A stretch of 64,000 nucleotides of DNA from positions 124,001 through 188,000 of the forward strand of contig JACJYA010000005.1 of NCBI GenBank assembly GCA_020636315.1, read 5' to 3'. The stretch is from Lewinellaceae bacterium (GTDB lineage Bacteria > Bacteroidota > Bacteroidia > Chitinophagales > Saprospiraceae). The first letter of the stretch is position 1; every line of letters begins with the position of its first letter. Positions 1-7,903 of the stretch are shown in pieces. The notes under the pieces were generated by a model that ran no database searches, was not told the origin of the DNA, and saw nothing but the letters and a program-made list of their open reading frames with translations. The position numbers and the translations under genes were made by a program.

Positions 1-21
1 TAACAATAAAGCCAGACTTAA

Positions 22-666
22 ATGATATTCGAATCATTGTCTATTGTGCGCGATGAATTAGCCGCCTACATCCGTTCTAATGGAGGCAGCCAGACAGAAG
101 ACGAGGTTATTTTGGGCAATGTTGCTTCTCTTGAAGGAGAGGAGGGAAATGAGCTCAAGAACAAGATCATTATGAGCCTTGTAAACGTGGAGGAGGAGAG
201 CACACTGAAGAACGTCCCCGCCTTTGAGCGGGTGGGGGGGAATATAGAATACCGCAATCCGGCGGTGTATTTGAATGTTTACCTGCTGTTCTGCGCCAAT
301 TATCAGCGAGGCGCCACTCCGTACGAAGATGCGCTGAAGCGCCTTTCTCACGTGATCCAGTTCGTACAGGGAAAAAATGTTTTCACCATTGCCAATTCCC
401 CGAATTCCCGCACCAGTGCTTCCGTTGCCGGCGGCGCCGAAGACGGAGGGGTAGTGGTGGTTGAAAACGACGTTAAGGAGATCAAACTGATCCTCGACCT
501 TTATACGCTTACTTTTGAGCAGATCAACCACCTTTGGGGGTCATTGGGAGGAAAACAGATTCCATTCGTGATGTACAAAGGCAGGCTGGTCAAAGTGAGG
601 GAACCGAAATTGCGCAGCTCCGGCCCGCCGGTTTACGAAGTGCATTCCAAAGAAGACCTGTACTGA
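22..666 (+). CDS. DUF4255-family eCIS tail terminator (Afp16/Pvc16-like)
   Basis: 214 residues. The N-terminal region (residues 1-25, IFESLSIVRDELAAYI) followed by the conserved NPAVYLNVYLLFCANY block (about 79-94) and the YEDALKRLSHVIQFVQGKNVF block (about 101-121) are typical of DUF4255 proteins, the family of Afp16/Pvc16. Those proteins cap the tube and sheath at the end distal to the baseplate and set particle length together with the tape measure. It is the first structural gene of the visible eCIS cluster, 21 bp ahead of the next gene. The ATG at 22 is taken because the DUF4255 homology begins immediately after it. The window opens only 21 bp upstream, so the operon promoter and any earlier gene are not visible. 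Family assignment is firm; the cap role is inferred from family knowledge. Confidence 0.85.
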   Translation: MIFESLSIVRDELAAYIRSNGGSQTEDEVILGNVASLEGEEGNELKNKIIMSLVNVEEESTLKNVPAFERVGGNIEYRNPAVYLNVYLLFCANYQRGATPYEDALKRLSHVIQFVQGKNVFTIANSPNSRTSASVAGGAEDGGVVVVENDVKEIKLILDLYTLTFEQINHLWGSLGGKQIPFVMYKGRLVKVREPKLRSSGPPVYEVHSKEDLY

Positions 667-687
667 TATTAATAATACCCTACCTGT

Positions 688-2022
688 ATGGCATTCAGTA
701 TTTTGTATAAGAAATTATTCGAAGTTTGGATACTGCATCCCTTCTTTTTGGACCAGGGCAATAAAAAGAAGTTCTACGACTTTGATGCTGAGGGCCGGGC
801 CAAAGCCTTGAAGGGATATGATATCAGTGAGGATTTCGGGGCCGTCCCAACACCTGAAACCCGTAAACTGCTTGCCAATTACAAAATGCGTTTACTGCCT
901 GCCGCTCATGGCTTTACCGTTGCTGTAAAGGTAACCCCATCTTCTTCAGGCGGCAATAAGGTTTTTATACCCGCCATCCCACTGGAAGAGGGGTTGAAAC
1001 TCCGCTTTCGGATCCGCATTCGCCGGCCCGGCCTGTACAATTATACCAGTACTCCGTTGCTGCCTTCCCTCAAAGCACAGTATTTCCTCAGCAATCTTAC
1101 AGCCGGCGCTGAGGCCGAATTTCCATCCCTGTCGAGAAATGTGCCGAAGTACCTCAAGGACAAACAGTATGAAATGGGGGAACTGGCGGTTGAGCGCAAC
1201 CGGCTCTATGAGGCGGTTGCGCGGACAAAAACCCGGCCCAAAGCTTCGGCTGCCGATTGGTCCCAGATTGATGACTACCGCTATCTCAATGAGGGTGACC
1301 GGCTGCTCACGCATTACGTGCTTCAATATTCCTTTGCCTTCGGAGCAGCCGTTACTTCGGCCACATTCAGCCTGAAGAACGCCGGTGGCGATGTGGTGGC
1401 AGAGAAAGAAGTACAAAAAGAAAGCCCCATCCTTTCTTATACCTGGGACCTTTCCGACCTTTTTGAGCCCTCTCCTTTTGACCCGGATAAGGAACTGCTG
1501 CCGGAAGGCCCCTACACCTTAGAAGTTAGTGGCAATAACAACTACGCCGACAGCAAGAACCTGCTGATCGACAGCCGGTTGTCCGGCGCCAAAGCTGATC
1601 CTGCTCTTGCCCGCCAGGCCCGGGAAACCTTTATTGTCGTTGAAGTTGGGCATGGCGCCGGGCTGGGCGATTTCCGCCTTCTCGAACCGGAAGGACACCT
1701 GAGGATGGAAAACGTTGGCGGGCAATTGCAACCCGTACCTCCTCAGTTCGAGGTTCGCCTAAGAAACCGAAATACCTACTGGAACTATATATGGCATCCG
1801 CAGCAATCCGAAAAACCGGCCACTCCTTATGTGGATGTGCAGGCCGACCCGGATGACGACTCCCGGCTCATCACGCCGGAGCCTCAGCCCCTGACCCGGT
1901 TTCCATCGACCATACTGTTGAAGGATACCGTAAAGCTTCCCAACCCGGAAACACCGGCCCTTAGCGCCAAACCGGACGGGAGGATATGCTCGGAGGTGTT
2001 TTTGCCAAAGATGCCCGTTTAG
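688..2022 (+). CDS. Unknown eCIS-locus protein
   Basis: 444 residues with no signal peptide and no domain I recognise. The N-terminus has a hydrophobic aromatic stretch (LFEVWILHPFFLDQ, about residues 9-22). The middle is mixed alpha/beta and there is a low-complexity acidic PDDDS stretch near residue 390. The segment around residues 190-330 (a tight-turn NAGGDVVAEKEV block and ending in VEVSGNNNY) looks beta-rich. It sits between the terminator and the sheath gene, 21 bp after the terminator stop, and its composition matches its neighbours, so it is likely part of the particle or its assembly. A role at the cap or trunk end is only a guess from position. It could instead be an anchoring or baseplate-plug component. 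Confidence 0.6.
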   Translation: MAFSILYKKLFEVWILHPFFLDQGNKKKFYDFDAEGRAKALKGYDISEDFGAVPTPETRKLLANYKMRLLPAAHGFTVAVKVTPSSSGGNKVFIPAIPLEEGLKLRFRIRIRRPGLYNYTSTPLLPSLKAQYFLSNLTAGAEAEFPSLSRNVPKYLKDKQYEMGELAVERNRLYEAVARTKTRPKASAADWSQIDDYRYLNEGDRLLTHYVLQYSFAFGAAVTSATFSLKNAGGDVVAEKEVQKESPILSYTWDLSDLFEPSPFDPDKELLPEGPYTLEVSGNNNYADSKNLLIDSRLSGAKADPALARQARETFIVVEVGHGAGLGDFRLLEPEGHLRMENVGGQLQPVPPQFEVRLRNRNTYWNYIWHPQQSEKPATPYVDVQADPDDDSRLITPEPQPLTRFPSTILLKDTVKLPNPETPALSAKPDGRICSEVFLPKMPV

Positions 2023-2087
2023 GTATTGAAAACCAGAGGATTACCAGATGAATTTGAATTCCATAAAATTAACTTAACCTATTGATT

Positions 2088-3515
2088 ATGGCTCAGAATT
2101 ATAAGACTCCAGGCGTTTACATCGAGGAGATCAGCAAGTTCCCTCCTTCCGTCGCCGCTGTTGAGACTGCCATTCCGGCATTTATCGGCTATACTCAGAT
2201 GGCAAAAAGGGGAGAACAGGACCTCGAAGATGTTCCCACCCGGATTACCTCTTTGCTGGAATATCAAACCTATTTCGGGGGGCCGGAACAGGAGGGAGAT
2301 TCCATCACCATTACCCTGGATGAAAAAACAGACGGTAAAGGCAAAACCATAGAACGCAACGTGACGGGAAAGATCACCAACCCCTCTCCTCACAATATGT
2401 TCTATGCGGTTCAGGCCTTCTACGCCAATGGGGGCGGCCCGTGTTACATCGTTTCGGTTGGCCTGACTTCAGTAGCACAGGGCTCGATCAGTGATAGTGT
2501 TCTGATCGATGGCATCAACAAACTGGAAAAGGAGGACGAGGTAACCCTCTTCGTCGTACCGGAACTCGCTTCTCTGGGCGCCGCCAAGGTGGCCGGCGTG
2601 ATGACGGTAGCCCTGGACCAGAGTGGCAAACTGCAGGACCGCTTCGCCATCATCGATGTGCCGGCAGGTGGTTCGACGGATATCAACGCTATTGCCCAGG
2701 CTTTCAGAAATGAGAACCTGCCGTTGAGCAACCTGAAGTACGGCGCGGCTTACTTTCCCAATGTCATGACTGCTTTCGATTTCAGTTTTGACGATACAGC
2801 GGTCAAAGTGAACCACATTGTAGATGGCCAGGCAACGGATAAAGCCATGGTTGATTTTAAACCCGACCCTGCTGACCCGACCGCCGGCGACGCTCTGAGG
2901 TACAATATCGTCAAGGGAGCCATACAGGACCTGGAGATGGAAATGCCGCCCAGCCCGCTGGTTGCCGGTATTTACGCCAATGTCGATAACACCCGTGGCG
3001 TGTGGAAAGCTCCGGCCAACGTGGCTTTGCGCCAGGTATTGCGCCCTGCTATGAAGATCACTCATGAGCAGCAGGAGGGCCTTAACATCGATACTTCCGG
3101 AAAGTCCATCAACGCCATTCGCACCTTCACCGGCAAAGGCACCCTGATCTGGGGCGCACGCACGCTGGCGGGCAACGACAACGAATGGCGATACGTGCCC
3201 GTTCGCCGTTTCTTCAACTTCGCTGAAGAATCCATCAAAAAGGCTTCCGAGCAATTCGTCTTCGAACCCAATGACGCCAACACCTGGACCAAAGTGCGGG
3301 CCATGATCGAGAACTTCCTGCTGCTGCAGTGGCGCGCCGGGGCCCTGGCTGGTTCCGTACCCGAGCAAGCCTTCTACGTAAGGGTAGGCCTGGGTGAGAC
3401 CATGACCGCTCTGGATATCCTGGAAGGGCGCATGAATGTTGAGATCGGCATGGCCGTCGTCCGGCCCGCAGAATTCATCATCCTGAAGTTCTCCCATAAG
3501 ATGCAGGAGTCTTAA
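2088..3515 (+). CDS. Contractile tail sheath protein (Afp2-4/Pvc2-4-like)
   Basis: 475 residues from the ATG at 2088. An in-frame TTG lies two codons upstream, but the protein family starts MAQNYKTPGVYIEE, which fixes the ATG. The N-terminal TPGVYIEEI motif followed by a PAFIGYT strand, and the C-terminal domain (FVFEPNDANTWTKVR, then the ETMTALDILEGRMNVEIG block near residues 440-460), are diagnostic of contractile sheath subunits from phages, T6SS-like and eCIS particles. The C-terminal domain forms the handshake interaction between subunits. Sheath subunits wrap the inner tube and contract to drive it into the target. Only one sheath gene is present, whereas Afp and PVC carry three, so one protein presumably forms the whole sheath. 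It is the first of the tube/sheath block and precedes the two tube genes. Confidence 0.95.
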   Translation: MAQNYKTPGVYIEEISKFPPSVAAVETAIPAFIGYTQMAKRGEQDLEDVPTRITSLLEYQTYFGGPEQEGDSITITLDEKTDGKGKTIERNVTGKITNPSPHNMFYAVQAFYANGGGPCYIVSVGLTSVAQGSISDSVLIDGINKLEKEDEVTLFVVPELASLGAAKVAGVMTVALDQSGKLQDRFAIIDVPAGGSTDINAIAQAFRNENLPLSNLKYGAAYFPNVMTAFDFSFDDTAVKVNHIVDGQATDKAMVDFKPDPADPTAGDALRYNIVKGAIQDLEMEMPPSPLVAGIYANVDNTRGVWKAPANVALRQVLRPAMKITHEQQEGLNIDTSGKSINAIRTFTGKGTLIWGARTLAGNDNEWRYVPVRRFFNFAEESIKKASEQFVFEPNDANTWTKVRAMIENFLLLQWRAGALAGSVPEQAFYVRVGLGETMTALDILEGRMNVEIGMAVVRPAEFIILKFSHKMQES

Positions 3516-3571
3516 TTCCGCCTGTGAAAGGCTTTGACCATTTTTTAATCCATTAAAAATGCTAATCCATT

Positions 3572-4027
3572 ATGGCAGCTGACTATCCATTACCAAAGTT
3601 TCACTTCCAGGTGGAGTGGGGAGGCACCAAAATCGGTTTCACCGAAGTTTCCGGCCTCGACGTAGAACGGGAAGTGATCGAATACCGCCACGGCGCCAGC
3701 CCCGAATACAATAAGACCAAACAACCCGGGCTGACCAAGTACAGCAATATCACCATGAAACGCGGGACGTTCAATTCGGACAATGAATTCTACGACTGGT
3801 GGAAGGAAACCGTCTTCTTCCAGGAAGGTGAATCGACCGGATCGATTTACCGGCGCGACCTGACCATCAGCCTGCTGGACGAGAACCACGCCCCCATAAT
3901 CGTATGGAAAGTGAAAAACGCCTGGCCCACCAAAGTGCAGCCGACCGACCTCAAGGCCGATGGCAACGAGGTGGCCATCGAGTCCATAGAACTGGTGCAC
4001 GAAGGGGTCGTCATCCAAAATGATTAA
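3572..4027 (+). CDS. Inner tube protein 1 (Hcp-like, Afp1/Pvc1 family)
   Basis: 151 residues. The start ADYPLPKFHFQVEWGG, the phrase GFTEVSGLDVEREVIEYRHG (residues about 22-41) and the NVTMKRG-like strand (ITMKRGTFNSDNEFYDWW) are hallmarks of the phage tail tube protein gp19/Hcp-like family used by eCIS. The protein stacks as hexameric rings to form the inner tube that carries cargo. The following tube gene starts 3 bp after this stop, so the two are translationally linked. The ATG at 3572 is the natural start. I see no extensions or losses compared with the family's usual 145-150 residues. It is probably the main tube subunit, because it directly follows the sheath gene as in other eCIS loci. 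Confidence 0.93.
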   Translation: MAADYPLPKFHFQVEWGGTKIGFTEVSGLDVEREVIEYRHGASPEYNKTKQPGLTKYSNITMKRGTFNSDNEFYDWWKETVFFQEGESTGSIYRRDLTISLLDENHAPIIVWKVKNAWPTKVQPTDLKADGNEVAIESIELVHEGVVIQND

Positions 4028-4029
4028 AT

Positions 4030-4509
4030 ATGCCTGTTGATTATCCGCCTCCCAGTTTTCACTTCCGGGTGGTTTTTCAGATGCAGAACGTCAAAGGGGT
4101 AACCCTGAGGACGGAAGACGCCTATTTCCAATCCGTATCCGGGTTGAACGTCGAGATGCAGACCGAATCCATTAAAGAGGCCGGAGAGAACAGGTTTGAA
4201 CATGTACTTCCCGCCAGGGCCAGGTATCCGGACCTGGTTCTGAAGCGGGGCGTACTGAAAGATTCGGGAGTGGTCCAGTGGTGCCGGAAGGCCATAGAGT
4301 ATTTCCTGGTTGAACCGATCAACCTACAGGTCCAGTTGCTGGATGAAAACCACATGCCGCTGATCGAATGGCATGTCATCCACGCCTGGCCGAAAAAATG
4401 GTCGGTTTCTGACCTGAATGCCGAGCAGAGCTCACTCCTCATCGAAACGCTGGAGTTGAACTACAACTTTTTTTCCGTTAACCATTCTGCCCCGCAGGTA
4501 AATCCATAA
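4030..4509 (+). CDS. Inner tube protein 2 (Afp5-like tube paralogue)
   Basis: 159 residues and a paralogue of the preceding gene: PVDYPPPSFHFRVVF at the start, QSVSGLNVEMQTE in place of EVSGLDVEREV, LVLKRGVLKDSGVVQWC for the tube strand, and LLDENHMPLIEWHVIHAWP matching LLDENHAPIIVWKVKNAWP in tube 1. In Afp and PVC, the second tube paralogue (Afp5/Pvc5) forms the ring or rings that join the tube to the LysM hub protein. That role is inferred here from gene order, since the DUF5908 gene and the LysM protein follow directly. It starts 3 bp after the first tube gene, and the operon is compact throughout this block. Confidence 0.9.
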   Translation: MPVDYPPPSFHFRVVFQMQNVKGVTLRTEDAYFQSVSGLNVEMQTESIKEAGENRFEHVLPARARYPDLVLKRGVLKDSGVVQWCRKAIEYFLVEPINLQVQLLDENHMPLIEWHVIHAWPKKWSVSDLNAEQSSLLIETLELNYNFFSVNHSAPQVNP

Positions 4510-4516
4510 AGCGCCT

Positions 4517-4690
4517 ATGCCGATCGAGATCAAGGAACTTCACATCAAAGCTACGCTGCAGGAAGATACGCCGGGGCAGCAGGAGGCCAGTGCCCAAAGC
4601 AATACTCTGGATGAGGATAAGGAACAGAAGATCATCAATGCCTGTGTTGACAAGGTACTGGATATTCTCAGGAACAAAAACGAAAGATAA
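4517..4690 (+). CDS. DUF5908 small eCIS protein
   Basis: A 57-residue ORF starting with ATG at 4517, 7 bp after the second tube gene, and ending with TAA at 4688-4690 directly against the ATG of the LysM gene. The protein begins MPIEIKELHIKATLQED and ends with a predicted amphipathic helix (KIINACVDKVLDILRNKNER). This matches the short DUF5908 family, which is found almost only in eCIS gene clusters between tube and LysM genes. The function of the family is unknown to me. The helix and its position suggest a small scaffold or tube-hub adaptor (inference). It is too short for most ORF-length cut-offs and would be missed by an automatic call. Confidence 0.85.
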   Translation: MPIEIKELHIKATLQEDTPGQQEASAQSNTLDEDKEQKIINACVDKVLDILRNKNER

Positions 4691-5392
4691 ATGGCGGAAT
4701 CGCGCCCTTCCAAACTGGTGATCAGAGCTTTCGTCGATCGGGAGATGCAAAAACCCGACTCGGGAAAAAAGGAGTTTATCCTGCCGGTGAACCCCGAGCA
4801 GATCTCCCGCTCTTTTGCCATAAAATCGGACAATAAGCCCTCCGCAGGCGCCCAGGGGGCTGCCGGGCGGTACCAGCACACTGCTCCGGAACAACTCAAG
4901 CTGGATTTTACGCTGGATGGCACGGGAACCATATACGGTTACCACAAGTCTCAGCAGGGTAAGGATGTCCCCAAACAGGTCAAGGATTTTCAGGATGTGG
5001 TGTATTTCATGTCGGGAAAGATCCACCGGCCCCGCCTGCTGAAGATACTCGGCCTGGGCGTTGAATTCTACTGCCAGCTGTCCAGCCTGCAGATCACCTA
5101 CACCCTCTTCAAACAGGACGGCACTCCGCTGCGGGCCAAGGTCAGCGCCACCTTTACCGCGTATTCCGAACCCAAGCGCCGCGTACGGGAGCAGGACAAG
5201 AACTCTCCTGACCTCACCCATATACGGACCGTGGGTGAAGGCGATACGCTCCCGTTGATGGGCTATGATATCTACGAAGAGACTCACCGATACCTGGAAG
5301 TGGCCAAGGTGAACCAATTGAACAACTTTAGAAAACTGGAAGTGGGGCGGGAGCTCTTCTTTCCACCAATAGCAAAAACTGAAAATGAGTGA
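4691..5392 (+). CDS. LysM-containing tube-initiator / hub protein (Afp7/Pvc7-like)
   Basis: 233 residues. The N-terminal part (residues about 1-160) is a CIS tube-adaptor domain, recognisable from FILPVNPEQISRSF (about 28-41), the LKLDFTLDGTG strand, and LKILGLGVEFYCQLSSLQIT. The C-terminal part (about 174-228) is a LysM domain, HIRTVGEGDTLPLMGYDIY through LEVGRELFFPP. In eCIS particles this Afp7/gp53-like protein caps the spike and starts tube polymerisation. LysM is thought to bind within the baseplate rather than to peptidoglycan. The gene abuts DUF5908 with no spacer and overlaps the spike gene by 8 bp, so all three are probably translated together. Confidence 0.9.
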   Translation: MAESRPSKLVIRAFVDREMQKPDSGKKEFILPVNPEQISRSFAIKSDNKPSAGAQGAAGRYQHTAPEQLKLDFTLDGTGTIYGYHKSQQGKDVPKQVKDFQDVVYFMSGKIHRPRLLKILGLGVEFYCQLSSLQITYTLFKQDGTPLRAKVSATFTAYSEPKRRVREQDKNSPDLTHIRTVGEGDTLPLMGYDIYEETHRYLEVAKVNQLNNFRKLEVGRELFFPPIAKTENE

Positions 5393-7157
5393 CGGCCGCG
5401 TTTTACCCATCAATGCCTCTGCTGGTGTTATCACCTTCAAAGTGTTGGTGGATGGCAAGGAAGTACCGAATAGCTTTGAGTTCCTGAGCATCACCACCGA
5501 CAAGGTGATCAACCGGATACCTACGGCCCGGCTTGTCCTGAAAGACGGCAGCGCCGCTGAGGAGGATTTCCCTATCAGCAACGCCAAAACTCTGATACCC
5601 GGTAATAAAATCGAGATAAAAGCCGGATACGATTCCAAAGACAAAACCATTTTCAAAGGAGTGGTCATCAAGCATGGCATTCAGATCCGCGAGGGCGCCG
5701 GGCCGGTTCTGGTTGTGGAATGTAAAGACGAAGCCTTTAAAATGACGATCGGGCGGAAGAACAAGTACTTTATGAAGAAGAAGGACAGTGATGTGATCTC
5801 CGGGATTATCGCTGACAACGGACTGAAAAAGAAGGTCAAGGCCACAAAGGTAAAACACGACGAACTGATCCAGTACTACGCCACCGATTGGGATTTTATG
5901 CTTTCCAGAGCCGAAATGAACGGCATGGTGGTAGTGGCCAGTGACGGGGAGGTCAGCGTGGCGCCTCCGGAAGCATCGGGCAGCCCGGTGCTCTCCCTGC
6001 GCTACGGCGGTGTCCTCTTCGAATTTGAAGCCGAAGTAGATGCCCGCTACCAGTACAAGAAAGTAACCGCCAGTTCATGGGATTACAAAACCCAGAAGAT
6101 CCTGGAAAAATCCAAGAGCAACCCCTCTTCCAATAAGCAGGGGAACCTGAAAGAAAGCAAACTGGCGGATGTCGCCGGCCTTTCCGATTATGAACTGAGG
6201 CACAGTGGCAAGGTGATCGGCGAAGAACTTACGGCCTGGGCTGATGCTGCTATGGTGAAAAGCAACCTGGCCAAAGTAAGGGGCAGGGCAAAGATCCAGG
6301 GCTACCCGGAGCTCATTCCCGGGGATGTGGTGGAATTCCAGGGCGTGGGCGACAGGTTTAACGGTAAAGCCTATGTGGCCGGCGTCCGGCAGGAACTGGC
6401 CGATGGTACTTATTACACCCACATTCAGTTCGGACAATCGCCGGATTGGTTTTACCGGGAGTTCGACGTCGTGGATGCCCCGGCTGCCGGCCTGCTGCCC
6501 GGCATCAATGGCCTGCAGATCGGCAAGGTGACCAAACTGGAAGGCGACCCCGACGGCGAGGACCGCATTCAGGTCGTCCTGCCCATCATCGACGGAAAGG
6601 AAAAAGGGATATGGGCCCGGCTGGCCAGCCTCGATGCCGGCAAGGAAAGAGGCTATGTGTTCCGGCCGGAGATCGACGACGAGGTCATCGTCGGGTTCAT
6701 CAACGATGACCCCCGTGACGCGGTAGTCCTCGGAATGCTGCACAGCAGCAAGCTCAAAGCGCCCATCCCTCCCAGCGATAAAAACCATGAGAAAGGGCTG
6801 GTCACCCGCAGTAAAATGAGAGTGTGGTTCGATGATGAAAAGAAGGTTATGACCTTCGATACTCCCGCCGGAAATATGATCGAGATCAGCGAGGACACCA
6901 AGTCCATCACCATACAGGATCAGAACAAGAACAAGATCGTCCTCAACGATAAGGGGATCGAGATCAGTACTCCCAAGGATATCAACCTGAAGGCTACGGG
7001 CAAGATCATCGCCAAGGCCACACAGGACTTCATGGCCGAAGGCCTGAAGGTCGGGATCAAGGCCCAAACGCAGCTCAAGGCGGAAGGGGGCGCCGGCGCC
7101 GAATTGAGCACTTCCGCCATTGCCATCATAAAAGGATCATTAGTCAAAATAAATTGA
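5385..7157 (+). CDS. VgrG-like spike protein (Afp8/Pvc8)
   Basis: 590 residues. Residues about 10-365 are the gp27-like ring region, with the phrase ELRHSGKVIGEELTAWADAA and GRAKIQGYPELIPGDVVEF near 265-320. Residues about 380-470 are the gp5 OB-fold (IGKVTKLEGDPDGEDRIQVV, GYVFRPEIDDEVIVGFINDD). The C-terminus is a beta-helix-like run with repeated short strands (ITIQDQNKNKIVLNDKGIEI, then INLKATGKIIAK), as expected for the needle. The trimer forms the central spike under the tube. The PAAR gene follows 6 bp downstream and would sharpen the tip. No extra effector domain is fused to the C-terminus, so this spike is structural only. The start at 5385 overlaps the LysM gene by 8 bp. Confidence 0.93.
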   Translation: MSDGRVLPINASAGVITFKVLVDGKEVPNSFEFLSITTDKVINRIPTARLVLKDGSAAEEDFPISNAKTLIPGNKIEIKAGYDSKDKTIFKGVVIKHGIQIREGAGPVLVVECKDEAFKMTIGRKNKYFMKKKDSDVISGIIADNGLKKKVKATKVKHDELIQYYATDWDFMLSRAEMNGMVVVASDGEVSVAPPEASGSPVLSLRYGGVLFEFEAEVDARYQYKKVTASSWDYKTQKILEKSKSNPSSNKQGNLKESKLADVAGLSDYELRHSGKVIGEELTAWADAAMVKSNLAKVRGRAKIQGYPELIPGDVVEFQGVGDRFNGKAYVAGVRQELADGTYYTHIQFGQSPDWFYREFDVVDAPAAGLLPGINGLQIGKVTKLEGDPDGEDRIQVVLPIIDGKEKGIWARLASLDAGKERGYVFRPEIDDEVIVGFINDDPRDAVVLGMLHSSKLKAPIPPSDKNHEKGLVTRSKMRVWFDDEKKVMTFDTPAGNMIEISEDTKSITIQDQNKNKIVLNDKGIEISTPKDINLKATGKIIAKATQDFMAEGLKVGIKAQTQLKAEGGAGAELSTSAIAIIKGSLVKIN

Positions 7158-7163
7158 GTTTAT

Positions 7164-7454
7164 ATGCCACCAGCAGCAAGGATAACAGACATGCACACCT
7201 GTCCGATGGTGACCGGCCCTGTGCCCCATGTGGGCGGCCCGATCACCGGGCCGGGGGCGCCGACCGTGATGATCGGCGGCATGCCGGCCGCCGTTGTCGG
7301 AGATATGTGCGTATGTACGGGGCCTCCCGACTCTATCGTCAAGGGTTCGGCAACGGTACTGATCGGCGGCAAGCCTGCCGCCCGGCTCGGCGATACCACT
7401 GCCCACGGAGGGAGCATTGTTTTGGGATGCCCGACCGTAATGATCGGGGGCTAA
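7164..7454 (+). CDS. PAAR-repeat spike tip protein (Afp10-like)
   Basis: 96 residues with the full PAAR pattern: MPPAARITDMHTCP at the start, repeated GPGAPTVMIGGMPAAVVGD and SATVLIGGKPAARLGD units, and a HTC-type zinc-ligand set (H and C at residues about 10-12, plus later Cys). PAAR proteins form a small cone that caps the VgrG-type spike and binds a metal ion at the apex. There is no C-terminal extension, so no fused toxin. It lies 6 bp after the spike gene and 6 bp before gp25. A longer alternative frame overlaps the same DNA, but it encodes an Arg-rich shadow and was rejected. Confidence 0.93.
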   Translation: MPPAARITDMHTCPMVTGPVPHVGGPITGPGAPTVMIGGMPAAVVGDMCVCTGPPDSIVKGSATVLIGGKPAARLGDTTAHGGSIVLGCPTVMIGG

Positions 7455-7460
7455 CATCAA

Positions 7461-7889
7461 ATGAATATGGCAGACAGTAAATCATTCTTGGGGACGGGCT
7501 GGAGCTTTCCACCCACTTTCGAACGGCAGGAAGGCCGCGTGGAGACGGTATCCGGGGTGGAAGACATCCGGCAGAGCCTCACCATTCTTTTCGATACGGC
7601 CCTGGGCGAGCGGGTGCTCCAACCCAAATACGGCGCCAGCCTTCAGGACTACGTCTTCGAGCCGGTCAGCACCACCCTTATCCATTTTATTCAGGACCTG
7701 GTACGCACCGCCATTATTTACCACGAACCCCGCATCAACCTGGAAGATGTTTCGATCGATACCAGCCGGGCGCACGAAGGCATGTTGCAGATCGAAGTAG
7801 AGTTTATCGTACGCAGCACCAATTCGAGGTTCAATTTCGTGTATCCTTTCTATCTGGAAGAAGGAACGGATATTTCAACCATTACCTGA
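7461..7889 (+). CDS. gp25-like baseplate protein (Afp9/Pvc9, GPW/gp25 family)
   Basis: 142 residues. The conserved gp25 core spans residues about 28-100 and includes EDIRQSLTILFDTALGERVL, PKYGASLQDYVFEP and the RTAIIYHEPRINLEDVSI block. The EPR motif is the family's signature. gp25 is the inner wedge subunit that nucleates sheath assembly on the baseplate. ATG at 7461 is followed by a second ATG at 7467; either could be the start, and the first is used. The next gene, the J-like wedge protein, begins 14 bp downstream. gp25 directly before a J-type gene is the standard order in eCIS and T6SS-like loci. Confidence 0.93.
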   Translation: MNMADSKSFLGTGWSFPPTFERQEGRVETVSGVEDIRQSLTILFDTALGERVLQPKYGASLQDYVFEPVSTTLIHFIQDLVRTAIIYHEPRINLEDVSIDTSRAHEGMLQIEVEFIVRSTNSRFNFVYPFYLEEGTDISTIT

Positions 7890-7903
7890 CCACATAACAA
7901 GTT

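Noticed and set aside
58..531. Minus-strand ORF under the terminator gene
   Set aside because: It mirrors a well-supported DUF4255 gene and has no motif of its own; codon bias favours the plus strand.
7154..7480. Overlapping plus-strand frame over the PAAR gene
   Set aside because: Arg/His-rich, no family; the PAAR frame is unmistakable.
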